The notes: a model not told the origin generated them from the letters alone. A stretch of DNA of 23,708 bases from a virus (IMGVR_UViG_3300042310_000088:1-23708); one strand, 5' to 3'; numbered from the stretch's first letter, positions 6,208 to 13,419 are shown. A program made the numbers and translations.

Positions 6208-6414
6208 ATGAAAAAAGAAACATACATAAACAACAGAAAAAACTGCGGTCGCAAACCTATGGATTGGATTGACAAAAAAAGTCAAATTCAACTAACTATT
6301 CCTAATGACTTAGTCTTTAAACTAACAGAACAACAAGGCGACAATGGAAAGAGAGCTATGGCTAAGTTAATGCAAACTAATTTAACTAAGGTAATAGACT
6401 TAATTGCTAACTAA
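6208..6414 (+). CDS. Small basic protein, 68 aa
   Basis: Begins at ATG 6208 (MKKETYINNRKNCGRKPMDW); an upstream in-frame GTG at 6172 lies inside the T-arm-like hairpin of the leader RNA and is unlikely. The second half (QIQLTIPNDLVFKLTEQQGD, then KRAMAKLMQTNL) has a short strand followed by helices, a pattern compatible with a ribbon-helix-helix or other small DNA-binding fold, but I do not recognise a family. The tRNA-like leader directly before it suggests regulation at the mRNA level. It overlaps the next gene by 11 bases. Confidence 0.55.
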   Translation: MKKETYINNRKNCGRKPMDWIDKKSQIQLTIPNDLVFKLTEQQGDNGKRAMAKLMQTNLTKVIDLIAN

Positions 6415-6898
6415 AGATAACATATTGACCATTTATAACTCACCTGACCTTATAAAAGTATGCAAGAAATTATACGGACAAGATTGGGAAGAGTTAAGGT
6501 CAATAGTTATCGAAAGAATAATCCACAAAACCGAGTTAGAGAATAACAACATGATAGCCTACTCTATTCAATGTGCTTATAATAGTTTTAAGAACAACAT
6601 TAAGAAAGATAGCTTAATGGTAAGTGGTTTAAGTTTAGCAGGAATAGAAAATCCAAAGAGTGAAATTGAATATAAGGAGTATTTTGAGTTTGCATTAGAT
6701 AAGTTGACCGAGAAAGTAAATGCTGACAAAAACGATTTCAAGCGAATGTATTGGGCTAATATTTATGACATCTTGATAAGACATAAAGGAAACATTTTAA
6801 AGGCGCAGAGGCAAATTAAACTACCTTATTTTGAAGTTAGAAAAGCAGTCAGAGAGTATGAGGATTATTTAAAAGATTATTTTAAAGATAAGATATGA
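6404..6898 (+). CDS. Sigma factor-like / helix-turn-helix protein (tentative)
   Basis: 164 residues starting at TTG 6404 (LTKDNILTIYNSPDLIKVCKKL); no early ATG exists in the frame, and this start overlaps the previous gene by 11 bases. The layout resembles the small sigma-70-like proteins of Bacteroidetes phages: an N-terminal helical part with DWEELRSIVIERI and IAYSIQCAYNSFKNN (about 25-70) followed by a C-terminal helix-turn-helix candidate (HKGNILKAQRQIKLPYFEVR, about 128-147). No conserved region 2 core is strong enough for certainty. A sigma-like factor placed before the morphogenesis genes could read the distinct promoters seen at 15008, 16626 and 22549; that link is inference. It ends in an ATGA overlap. 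Confidence 0.4.
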   Translation: MLTKDNILTIYNSPDLIKVCKKLYGQDWEELRSIVIERIIHKTELENNNMIAYSIQCAYNSFKNNIKKDSLMVSGLSLAGIENPKSEIEYKEYFEFALDKLTEKVNADKNDFKRMYWANIYDILIRHKGNILKAQRQIKLPYFEVRKAVREYEDYLKDYFKDKI

Positions 6899-7572
6899 AA
6901 ACAATAGACTTTAAACCAATAGAATTAGTAGATGTAGAAGTAACATCAATAGTCTATGATAAGGGGCAACATCACTATTTCAAAAAAGAGTACGACAATA
7001 GCCATATAAAAGGCGTAGAGCAACAATCTTACTTGTTTGAGTATAATCCTATGATTGAACTATCAAAGTCTTTCTCAGATGAAAAGTATTACGGGGTGTT
7101 TAGTTGGAAGTTTAATAGCAAAACAGGATATACAAAGAACACACTTTACAATGAGTTGGTAAAAAGACACTTTAAAAGATACGACATCATCAATATTTGT
7201 CAACCATTGCCCGAACCTTATTTAGAGTTTACCGAAAGTAACCACAAAGGGTTTATGAAATTTTTTAAAGTTATTTGTAAGGAGTTAAATTTAAAAGTCC
7301 AAGAACCTAAACACACGATATATGGAAACTTTTTTATTGCAAAAGGCAAAGTTTACAAAGAGTACATTGAAGTCTTAAAGACTGCCATTGAATTAATGGA
7401 TAGTAAGTACACAGAGTTAGCTTTTAAGGATGCTAAATATCAAAGTGGATTAACACCTGAGCAACTAAAAGAAAGAACGGGTTTAGACTACTATACCTTT
7501 CACACATTTATACTTGAAAGATTACTGAGTGTTTGGATAGACAATAAAAGAATAATCACATTAGATTTATGA
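6895..7572 (+). CDS. Glycosyltransferase-like protein (DUF4422-like features, tentative)
   Basis: 225 residues. Several stretches recall polysaccharide-type glycosyltransferases of the DUF4422 group: YNPMIELSK (about 50), YGVFSWKFNSKTGY (66-79), YDIINICQP, then YGNFFIAKGKVYKEYIEVL (about 142-160) and FILERLLSVWIDNKR (about 205-219). No classic DxD is obvious, so substrate and even enzyme activity are uncertain. Overlapping ATGA junctions bind it to the sigma-like gene before and the family 2 glycosyltransferase after, suggesting joint production. It could help attach sugars to virion proteins, DNA bases or the host surface. Confidence 0.45.
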   Translation: MKTIDFKPIELVDVEVTSIVYDKGQHHYFKKEYDNSHIKGVEQQSYLFEYNPMIELSKSFSDEKYYGVFSWKFNSKTGYTKNTLYNELVKRHFKRYDIINICQPLPEPYLEFTESNHKGFMKFFKVICKELNLKVQEPKHTIYGNFFIAKGKVYKEYIEVLKTAIELMDSKYTELAFKDAKYQSGLTPEQLKERTGLDYYTFHTFILERLLSVWIDNKRIITLDL

Positions 7573-8273
7573 TTACGATTTTTACAATTTGCTACAACGA
7601 ACAAGTGATACTACCTTACTTTATTAAGTGGTATCGTGATAGGTTTCCTAACTGCAAAATAGTCGTTTATGACAATGAGTCAACCGATGGAACTAAAAAC
7701 ATTTGTTTAAACACGCCTAATCTTCAGTACATCCCTTACCATACAGGTAACAAACTAAGCGACTCTACCTACCTTAAAATCAAAAACAACGCTTGGAAAC
7801 ACGCTGAAACTGATTGGGTAATTGTATGTGATGTAGATGAGTTTTTAAAGTTTGATGAGTCAATGTTGAACTTAGTAGAATTAAACAAGGAAACAATGTT
7901 TAAGTCTAAAGGTTTTAATATGTGCAATGTAGATGGGTTAGAAGATATAACCCAAATTAAACATGGTGTAAGGGCAATTCAATACGATAAGACAATACTT
8001 TTTAATCGTAAACACTTAACTGAAATAAACTATGGTGCAGGTTGTCATCATTGCGAACCTCAAGGGAATGTACGGGTAAGCATATTAAACCCTCACTTAT
8101 ACCACATGAAGTTTATTGATGTTGATTTATTAGTAAACAAGTATAAATCTTATGCAAGTAGATTATCAGACGAGAATAAAGAAATGAGATGGGGTTACCA
8201 CTATGAGCAAGAAGAGTGGTTAATCAGAGAGGAATTTAAAAATACATTACAATTAGCAGAAAAAATAAGATGA
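7569..8273 (+). CDS. Glycosyltransferase, GT2-like (GT-A fold)
   Basis: 234 residues. The N-terminus ITIFTICYNEQVILPYFIKW (2-21), the nucleotide-binding strand VVYDNESTDGT (32-42) and the metal-binding DxD-type motif CDVDEF (87-92) define a GT-A enzyme of the family 2/GT92-like type, using an activated nucleotide sugar. Downstream, the conserved-looking YGAGCHHCEPQG and the hydrophobic-aromatic HLYHMKF follow. No membrane segments are seen, so it is likely a soluble cytoplasmic enzyme. The acceptor is unknown. ATGA overlaps on both sides place it in a tightly coupled operon. Confidence 0.85.
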   Translation: MITIFTICYNEQVILPYFIKWYRDRFPNCKIVVYDNESTDGTKNICLNTPNLQYIPYHTGNKLSDSTYLKIKNNAWKHAETDWVIVCDVDEFLKFDESMLNLVELNKETMFKSKGFNMCNVDGLEDITQIKHGVRAIQYDKTILFNRKHLTEINYGAGCHHCEPQGNVRVSILNPHLYHMKFIDVDLLVNKYKSYASRLSDENKEMRWGYHYEQEEWLIREEFKNTLQLAEKIR

Positions 8274-8653
8274 AAAAAGAAACACTTGAAGAAGCATCTT
8301 GGAGGTTCAATCCATTGAAAAAATTAGATGGAGAATTTTTAAGAGATGCGTTTATAAAAGGTGCTAAATGGCAACAAGAAAGAATGGATAGTGAGGAAGA
8401 AATGATTAAAGGTATTTGTATGAAAAAAGATAAAAAATTGACATCAACAGAATGGTTATTTGAACAACTTTGGGAAACTCCAAAGGATAAATTAACTTGG
8501 AATGCAATATTAGAACAAGCGAAAGAAATGGAAAAAGAACACCATGATAAAACATCGGCAGATTGGTGGAACGAGGGAGCATCTTATATGCACGATGGTG
8601 CAAGAAAATACCCAAACTTTGAACAATATTACAAAGAAACTTATGGCAAATAA
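8270..8653 (+). CDS. Hypothetical protein, 127 aa, with GAKWQQERM motif
   Basis: The protein contains FIKGAKWQQERMDSEEEM (about 28-45), a motif type common in small proteins of Bacteroidetes phages and prophages, followed by WLFEQLW and a Trp-rich C-terminal repeat-like part (DWWNEGASYMHDGARKYPNF) that echoes the first. It looks helical and soluble. No function can be assigned. It starts in an ATGA overlap with the glycosyltransferase and overlaps the methyltransferase downstream by 11 bases. Confidence 0.6.
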   Translation: MKKETLEEASWRFNPLKKLDGEFLRDAFIKGAKWQQERMDSEEEMIKGICMKKDKKLTSTEWLFEQLWETPKDKLTWNAILEQAKEMEKEHHDKTSADWWNEGASYMHDGARKYPNFEQYYKETYGK

Positions 8654-9221
8654 AAAATTAAAACACAATTACCAATCTATTGAGGGTTGGTTTAATATGG
8701 AGGCTCAGTACTTAGAACTACTTAACCATTGCCATGAGGGTGGTACATTTGTAGAGTTAGGTTGCTTTAAGGGTAAGTCAACTTCATTCATAGTGACTGA
8801 GATACTTAACCAAAATAGAAAGGTAAACTTTACCACTATTGATAGTTTTGAGGGGCATACAAATAGTTCAGACTCAAATGAGGTTCAAGCGTATAATGGA
8901 ATAACTAATATTGAGAAAGACTTTATTTTAAACATGGGCAAACTATTAAAGAAGTGTCAGTATAAAAAATGCTTATCACATGAGGGTGCTGATTACTTTG
9001 CCGATGGTTCGGTTGATGTTTTATTCGTCGATGCAGGACATAGCTATGAGGCAGTTAAACAAGACATTGAGGCATGGTTACCTAAAATGAAACCTAATGG
9101 AATAATGGCAGGACATGACTATACGGCTTGGGCAGGAGTTAAACAAGCAGTAGATGAGAAGTTTGGAATGCCTGATAAAGTTGAAAACGATTGTTGGTTT
9201 ATTTATTTAGATAGATTATGA
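8643..9221 (+). CDS. Class I SAM-dependent methyltransferase (Methyltransf_24-like)
   Basis: 192 residues from ATG 8643; an in-frame ATG at 8544 lies within the upstream gene and precedes non-conserved sequence. Motif I is FVELGCFKGKST (36-47), the acidic second strand is TTIDSFEGH (64-72), and the motif IV/V region reads VDVLFVDAGHSYEAVKQDIEAW (124-145), followed by KPNGIMAGHDY (150-160). This is the pattern of the sugar- and antibiotic-type methyltransferases with the VDGxHxY signature. Substrate is unknown; its neighbours suggest methylation of a glycan made or transferred by the flanking glycosyltransferases. Confidence 0.85.
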   Translation: MANKKLKHNYQSIEGWFNMEAQYLELLNHCHEGGTFVELGCFKGKSTSFIVTEILNQNRKVNFTTIDSFEGHTNSSDSNEVQAYNGITNIEKDFILNMGKLLKKCQYKKCLSHEGADYFADGSVDVLFVDAGHSYEAVKQDIEAWLPKMKPNGIMAGHDYTAWAGVKQAVDEKFGMPDKVENDCWFIYLDRL

Positions 9222-9430
9222 ACGCAAAAGGAAAAGCAGAAGAACTCTTTATTAAATTTTACCCAAATTGGTATGACAACGGGTTAGTTGCAAAAAGAAA
9301 ATACGCAAAAGAACACGCATTAATTGCAGTTAATGAAATAATACTTGCAATAAGATTTACAGATGCAAAAAGTGATTTTGGATATGTAGGATATTGGAAT
9401 GAAGTTAAAAAAGAAATAGAAAAATTATGA
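9218..9430 (+). CDS. Small hypothetical protein, 70 aa (ALIAVNEII type)
   Basis: The sequence AKGKAEELFIKFYPNW, then AKEHALIAVNEII and YWNEVKKEIEKL, belongs by eye to a type of small helical protein found repeatedly in flavobacterial phages and prophages. Function is unknown. ATGA overlaps at both ends embed it between two methyltransferases, so it is very likely translated. It has no membrane or export signal. Confidence 0.6.
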   Translation: MNAKGKAEELFIKFYPNWYDNGLVAKRKYAKEHALIAVNEIILAIRFTDAKSDFGYVGYWNEVKKEIEKL

Positions 9431-10002
9431 GCGAAATATCAAAAACAGGATTTTGGAATGGCAAAACTGCACACCACCACCATGTACACTCAGAGCAGTT
9501 AAGTGAATGGATTTGCAAGTTTATTATTGAACAAGAAATATATTCAATGACCGACTTTGGTTGTGGCTTAGGACAATATTGTAATGATGTAGAAAGTCAA
9601 ACATTGTGTAGTGCATTAGGAGTGGAGGGTTCAAGACCTAAGGAGGCAGTTTTCTATGATATAATTGAAAGAGATTTAACTACTGATTTAACAAGTGATT
9701 TTATATTTAGTTGTGATTTAGCAATTAGTTTAGAAGTTGGCGAACATATACCGAAAGAACACATGAAAACTTACTTAGATAACATCACACACTTCCCTGA
9801 GGCGTACCTAATCACATCATGGGCAGTTCGTGGTCAAGAAGGTTTTGGTCATGTTAATTGTTTGAATAACGATGAGATACTTCCTGAGTTTGAAAAGCGT
9901 GGATTTGTTTTAATGGAAAAGGAAACAGAACAAGCAAGGTCAGTAATAGAGGACAAAGCACATTGGTTCAGAAACACTTTATTTGTTTTAAAAAGAATTT
10001 AA
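9427..10002 (+). CDS. Class I SAM-dependent methyltransferase
   Basis: 191 residues. The SAM-binding motif I is TDFGCGLGQYC (42-52), the acidic loop after strand 2 is GVEGS (65-69), and the strand 4 region is CDLAISLEVGEHIP (96-109) followed by a helix and YLITSW (127-132). These are standard Rossmann methyltransferase positions. The N-terminus contains a natural His run (AHHHHVHSE, 15-23). It resembles the small methyltransferases found in glycan gene clusters rather than DNA methylases, as no NPPY or PCQ motif is present. The 3' end of the gene contains the promoter of the metallophosphoesterase. Confidence 0.8.
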   Translation: MSEISKTGFWNGKTAHHHHVHSEQLSEWICKFIIEQEIYSMTDFGCGLGQYCNDVESQTLCSALGVEGSRPKEAVFYDIIERDLTTDLTSDFIFSCDLAISLEVGEHIPKEHMKTYLDNITHFPEAYLITSWAVRGQEGFGHVNCLNNDEILPEFEKRGFVLMEKETEQARSVIEDKAHWFRNTLFVLKRI

Positions 10003-10011
10003 TTATATTTG
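9982..10011 (+). promoter_or_regulatory. Promoter of the metallophosphoesterase gene (TTTG-N18-TATATTTG), leaderless
   Basis: TTTG at 9982-9985 and TATATTTG at 10004-10011 are 18 bases apart. The -33 lies within the last codons of the methyltransferase. The ATG at 10016 is exactly four bases after the -7 element. Confidence 0.7.
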
Positions 10012-10015
10012 TACT

Positions 10016-11008
10016 ATGGCAAAGAAACAAGATTTAGTCATTCAAGCATTAACTGAGTTTCCTAAGTTAAGTAAGTCTGCAATAGTTCGCTACTTATTAG
10101 CAACTTACCCTACAATGTTTACTGACTTTGAAAATACAAGGTCAATAGTTAGACAGATGACAGGTTCTAAGGGTACACATTTATTGAAATATAAAAAAGT
10201 AGACCACAATCCTGACTTAGCCACTCAGTACAATTTACCACAAAGTAAAGGAGAAAAAAGAAAGTTTGTTGAACTGCCAAAAGAGTGTCACAATATTTTA
10301 GTAATTAGTGACATTCATTTTCCTAATCACGATGTTAAGGCATTAGGTAAGGCTTTAGAATACGGAAAAGAAAACAATATTAATTGCATAGTTATCAATG
10401 GAGACTTAATGGACAATGAGCCGTTTACTAATCACGATGCCCCACCACCTAATACTTCAGATGTTAGGGATTGGTTTCAAATGACTGAGGATTTTCTTGA
10501 GCATTTAGTTGAGGAGTTTAAATGCCCGATATACTTCTTAGAGGGTAATCATGATAATTGGTATATGCGTTACTTAATGAAAAAAGCACCTGTTTTATTC
10601 AACGACCAATATTATACACTAAGTGCAAGACTTAAACTAAGAGAGAAAGGAATAGTTTGGGTAAATCAAACAAGTGTATTAATGGCAGGTAAACTACCAA
10701 TCACACATGGACACATGATAGTAAAAGGTTTCTTTAGTCCTGTTAATCCTGCAAAGGGGGTGTACAATAAGATTAAAGGTTCAATGCTTATCGGACATTG
10801 TCACACTACATCAGAACACTCAGAGAGTAATTTGCAAGGGGATTTAAATACTACTTACTCAATCGGTTGTTTATGCACATTAGCCCCCGATTATGACCCG
10901 TTTAATTGCAAACATAATTTAGGATTTGCAAGAGTGATAGTACAAGAGAATGGGAATTATAGAGTAGAAAATAAAAGGATAGACCAAAAGACATATGAAG
11001 TATACTAA
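10016..11008 (+). CDS. Calcineurin-like metallophosphoesterase with N-terminal helical domain
   Basis: 330 residues. Metal-site motifs occur in order: SDIHFP (98-103, Asp99 and His101), INGDLMD (127-133, Asp130), EGNHDN (176-181, Asn178 and His179), THGHM (230-234) and IGHCH (259-263). These place it in the calcineurin-like phosphoesterase superfamily with a two-metal centre. Residues 1-60 (ALTEFPKLSKSAIVRYLLAT, then TRSIVRQMTGSKG) look like a helix-turn-helix domain, absent from simple phosphatases, suggesting action on DNA or a regulatory role. It might be a phage DNA nuclease (Mre11-like) or a nucleotide phosphatase; the substrate is unresolved. It is transcribed from its own leaderless promoter. 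Confidence 0.85.
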   Translation: MAKKQDLVIQALTEFPKLSKSAIVRYLLATYPTMFTDFENTRSIVRQMTGSKGTHLLKYKKVDHNPDLATQYNLPQSKGEKRKFVELPKECHNILVISDIHFPNHDVKALGKALEYGKENNINCIVINGDLMDNEPFTNHDAPPPNTSDVRDWFQMTEDFLEHLVEEFKCPIYFLEGNHDNWYMRYLMKKAPVLFNDQYYTLSARLKLREKGIVWVNQTSVLMAGKLPITHGHMIVKGFFSPVNPAKGVYNKIKGSMLIGHCHTTSEHSESNLQGDLNTTYSIGCLCTLAPDYDPFNCKHNLGFARVIVQENGNYRVENKRIDQKTYEVY

Positions 11009-11159
11009 TCAAATAATAGCTATACTAATATTTTTTTTAACATTATGGACAATACCATATAGTTTAACTAAAATTATAAAAGGAGAAGATGTTCAAATAT
11101 TTTTAACAATATTGATGACTCAAATTCCTGCATACATTAAAATGATAAAACACTTATGA
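10995..11159 (+). CDS. Small membrane peptide, 54 aa
   Basis: An ORF overlapping the phosphoesterase 3' end by 14 bases, starting MKYTNQIIAILIFFLTLWTI. The first 20 residues make a strong membrane segment; a charged KIIKGED stretch and a second, weaker hydrophobic segment (QIFLTILMTQIPAY) follow. It ends in an ATGA overlap with the next small ORF. No family recognised. Candidate roles for such peptides in phages are lysis (holin-like), superinfection exclusion or membrane targeting of the flanking glycosyltransferase; none is proven. Confidence 0.5.
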   Translation: MKYTNQIIAILIFFLTLWTIPYSLTKIIKGEDVQIFLTILMTQIPAYIKMIKHL

Positions 11160-11257
11160 AGTATATTAAAAAAACATTAGGATATTCTTTAGGTTATACT
11201 TGTTGTATAGCGTATGTATTTATGGTTGTATTAATGATTAAATATATTTGGGAATAA
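11156..11257 (+). CDS. Small membrane peptide, 33 aa
   Basis: MKYIKKTLGYSLGYTCCIAY followed by VFMVVLMIKYIWE: a basic N-terminus and a single membrane-spanning segment of about 20 residues with a Cys-Cys pair. It starts in an ATGA overlap and ends in a TAATG junction with the glycosyltransferase. Its start MKY repeats that of the preceding ORF, and both share the DNA ATGAAGTATA. Its last codons also contain a TATATTTG promoter element, so the coding signal there is mixed. Translation is likely from the junctions but not certain. Confidence 0.45.
   Translation: MKYIKKTLGYSLGYTCCIAYVFMVVLMIKYIWE
11219..11250 (+). promoter_or_regulatory. Possible promoter before the GT4 glycosyltransferase
   Basis: TATATTTG at 11243-11250 lies six bases before the ATG at 11257, with TTTA at 11219-11222 as a weak -33 at 20 bases. 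It overlaps a small coding ORF, so part of the match may reflect codon content. Confidence 0.4.
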
Positions 11258-12204
11258 TGAAAATAATATTAGGCCAATCGCAAGGCGTAAACTATCATAG
11301 ACTATTTAATCCGTTTCAATATTTTAAATCGGACTTTGTGGCTCAAGTTACCCAACCTGAGGACATCATAGTTTACAATGTAAGGGGCATACATCAAAGT
11401 TTACAATCAATTAAAGAACTTCAAATTAAAGGTAGTAAGGTATGGGTAGATATAGATGATTGGGTAGAGAGACCATTGTGGCATTCAAACAGACAACCTA
11501 ATGAGTTAGAGATAACAAGTAATATAATTGCACACCTTAGAAACGCAGACATCGTTACAACGGCAAGTAAGAAGTTAAGAGATGAACTATATCGTCAGTT
11601 TAATATTCAATCAATCTTAGTTCACAATGCAATAACGACAGGACCGACTCAAGTTGAACATGAGTTATCATTCGGGTGGGTTGGGACGCTCTCACATCAT
11701 TTAGACCATAGGTTATTAGCTATTCCTTTATTTCACAAGTACAAGGCATCAAGAGTCTTAGGTGGGGCGAGTGGATTTGTCCCTGAATATTGGGAACACT
11801 TACAAAGAATATGGAGTGGAAATTGGCAACATGATGTCAAAGTATATGAGGCGGTTGAAGTTGACGACTATATGGATATGTATGGCTTGATTGACTTTGC
11901 TTTACTACCGAGCTATGATGACCTATACACATCGTGCAAATCAAATCTTAAGTTATTAGAAAGTGCAGCATCAGGGATACCAATAATAACTAATGGTGGA
12001 ACTTACTCAGACATAAAGGCTTATCAAGGCATCAGAGTCAATGGAGCGAAAGAGTGGAGGAAATCTATTGAACTACTTATAAGAAGTGAACACCAACGAA
12101 ATGAATATGCTTTAGGACTTCAAGATTATGCAACGGCATACACAATGCAAAAGTCTTACGATATTCGATGTCAAATAATAAATAGTTTGTTAAATAAAAA
12201 TTAA
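11257..12204 (+). CDS. Glycosyltransferase, GT4-like (GT-B fold)
   Basis: 315 residues from ATG 11257, which shares a base with the preceding stop; a TTG at 11248 would add only three residues. The N-terminal half includes KVWVDIDDWVERP (61-73) and NADIVTTASKKLRDEL (96-111). The C-terminal half has FGWVGTLSHHLD (139-150), GLIDFALLPSYDDLY (210-224) and the nucleotide-sugar binding region SNLKLLESAASGIPIITNGG (229-248), where the glutamate of the ExxAxG motif is conserved. This is the GT4 pattern, transferring sugar from a nucleotide donor to an unknown acceptor. It is the third sugar-transfer-like gene in 5 kb. Confidence 0.85.
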   Translation: MKIILGQSQGVNYHRLFNPFQYFKSDFVAQVTQPEDIIVYNVRGIHQSLQSIKELQIKGSKVWVDIDDWVERPLWHSNRQPNELEITSNIIAHLRNADIVTTASKKLRDELYRQFNIQSILVHNAITTGPTQVEHELSFGWVGTLSHHLDHRLLAIPLFHKYKASRVLGGASGFVPEYWEHLQRIWSGNWQHDVKVYEAVEVDDYMDMYGLIDFALLPSYDDLYTSCKSNLKLLESAASGIPIITNGGTYSDIKAYQGIRVNGAKEWRKSIELLIRSEHQRNEYALGLQDYATAYTMQKSYDIRCQIINSLLNKN

Positions 12205-12216
12205 ATATTATATTTG
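12186..12216 (+). promoter_or_regulatory. Promoter (TTTG-N19-TATATTTG) before the packaging-side genes
   Basis: TTTG at 12186-12189 and TATATTTG at 12209-12216 are 19 bases apart, a near-consensus pair overlapping the 3' end of the glycosyltransferase gene. An ATG follows after only two bases, so transcription may begin at or just past that codon. It probably drives genes from here into the terminase region. Confidence 0.7.
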
Positions 12217-12218
12217 CA

Positions 12219-12320
12219 ATGTTCTATATTCAAATCGAAATAACTAAGGACAAACCAAAAGAAAAGCCTAAACAGATAAGTGATAATACACCACAACAAA
12301 ATATAAAAACAACAAAATGA
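12219..12320 (+). CDS. Very small ORF, 33 aa (leaderless or leader peptide)
   Basis: Starts MFYIQIEITKDKPKEKPKQI and ends in an ATGA overlap with the next gene. It is hydrophilic and Lys/Gln/Pro-rich. The ATG lies only two bases after the -7 element, closer than the four bases seen elsewhere, so the mRNA may start inside the codon. It may be a true peptide or a 5' leader region that merely stays open. Confidence 0.35.
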   Translation: MFYIQIEITKDKPKEKPKQISDNTPQQNIKTTK

Positions 12321-12658
12321 CATTTACTGAATACATAAAAACACAAGGCTACGAATTAATCCCAAGAAAAGGCAAAGAGGATGACTTCTCAACAATGGGT
12401 GTTTTATCTTCAAGTTATAAAAAGGGAGATGTGGTTATAACATGGGGATTGCATGAGTATGGTAAACCACCATCACTATGTAGTCCAAGACCTTATACTC
12501 AAATAGTAACAAAAAAAAATGGATTATATCATTGTCAACAATTTGATGACCATGCAATCGTTGAAAGAATAATGAAGTCAGTAAGTAATGAAGAGTTATT
12601 AAAAATGATAGAAACAAATAAATTAAGATTTGAATTTAAACAACAAAATAATAAATAA
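12317..12658 (+). CDS. Hypothetical protein, 113 aa
   Basis: A soluble protein beginning MTFTEYIKTQGYELIPRKGK with a beta-rich middle (GVLSSSYKKGDVVITWGLHE, PYTQIVTKKNGLYHCQQFDD) and a helical C-terminus (IVERIMKSVSNEELLKMIE). No family recognised. The ATGA start overlap and the location between a good promoter and small replication-type genes suggest an accessory early or middle gene. Confidence 0.6.
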   Translation: MTFTEYIKTQGYELIPRKGKEDDFSTMGVLSSSYKKGDVVITWGLHEYGKPPSLCSPRPYTQIVTKKNGLYHCQQFDDHAIVERIMKSVSNEELLKMIETNKLRFEFKQQNNK

Positions 12659-12660
12659 TT

Positions 12661-12846
12661 ATGGGATTTTTAACAGGCTTATTTACAGCCACAATCAAAA
12701 CAGCATTAACACCAATAGCGGTAGTTAAAGATGCAATTAATGTAGTGACAGATAATGAAGTAGATGCAACTGCAAATCTATTAGGAAGTGCAGCAGAAGA
12801 TGTAGCAGACTCATTTGATGATTTAGGAGACGGAGAATTATTATAA
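12661..12846 (+). CDS. Small amphipathic protein, 61 aa
   Basis: MGFLTGLFTATIKTALTPIAVVKDAINVV forms a long hydrophobic/amphipathic helix with two Lys, followed by an acidic half (EDVADSFDDLGDGELL). This shape is seen in small membrane-associated phage proteins, but it is weaker than a classical holin and has no second membrane segment. Function unknown. It starts two bases after the preceding stop. Confidence 0.55.
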   Translation: MGFLTGLFTATIKTALTPIAVVKDAINVVTDNEVDATANLLGSAAEDVADSFDDLGDGELL

Positions 12847-12856
12847 TAAAAACAAT

Positions 12857-13123
12857 ATGAGCGACAAAATTTATTGCGGAAACGCTAAAGTAATTGAAAC
12901 TAAGTTTGGCAAAATGCTAAAAATTAGTTTCTCAAAAAAAGACCTACAAGAACTTAACAAAGCAATGGAGGGCAAAGAGTGGGTAAACTGCAATCTAAAA
13001 GAAAAACAAAACAAACAAGAGGGTAAACCAACTCACTACTTAGAACTTGATACTTATGTTAAACCAACGGACTCAAGAAGTCAAGTAAGTGAAAGCGAAA
13101 AAACAGACGACCTACCATTTTGA
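12857..13123 (+). CDS. SSB-like protein with acidic DDLPF tail
   Basis: 88 residues. The body alternates strands in a way that fits a small OB-like domain (KIYCGNAKVIETKFGKMLKI, EWVNCNLKEKQN, THYLELDTYVKP). After a Ser/Glu-rich linker it ends in DDLPF, matching the C-terminal tip (DDDIPF type) by which bacterial SSB recruits repair and replication proteins. It is shorter than host SSB, about 170 residues. A likely role is binding phage single-stranded DNA during replication and recombination. Assignment rests on the tail plus the strand pattern. Confidence 0.55.
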   Translation: MSDKIYCGNAKVIETKFGKMLKISFSKKDLQELNKAMEGKEWVNCNLKEKQNKQEGKPTHYLELDTYVKPTDSRSQVSESEKTDDLPF

Positions 13124-13146
13124 ACTAAAGAATTAGAAAAATACGG

Positions 13147-13416
13147 ATGGAAATTAAAGACCCCTTAGAAGATACACCCTTTCACAAACCTGACTTTAGT
13201 CACTTGTTAGATAAGATAAACCCCTCACACTATAAGAGGCTACCTAAAGAAACAATAGAACGAATACAAGACAATCTAACAGAGTCAGAGTTCAAAGGTT
13301 ATCTAAAAGGAAACATCTTAAAGTACCTTGATAGGTATGAGAATAAAAACGGAGTGGAAGATTTAAAGAAAGCGAATTGGTATCTTAATAAATTAATTGA
13401 AATAGAAAGTAAATAG
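13147..13416 (+). CDS. DUF3310 protein (phage SaV-like)
   Basis: 89 residues. The core INPSHYKRLP (24-33), ETIERIQDNLTESEFKGYLK (35-54), GNILKYLDRYENKNGVEDLK (55-74) and ANWYLNKLIE is the DUF3310 signature. It is common in phages and often labelled nucleotide kinase without biochemical proof. Typical length for the domain. It lies four bases before the small terminase gene and probably belongs to the same transcript. Confidence 0.88.
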   Translation: MEIKDPLEDTPFHKPDFSHLLDKINPSHYKRLPKETIERIQDNLTESEFKGYLKGNILKYLDRYENKNGVEDLKKANWYLNKLIEIESK

Positions 13417-13419
13417 ATT

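Noticed and set aside
6506-6514. DnaA-box-like TAATCCACA
   Set aside because: Single copy, one mismatch from TTATCCACA, within a coding region; expected by chance in AT-rich DNA.
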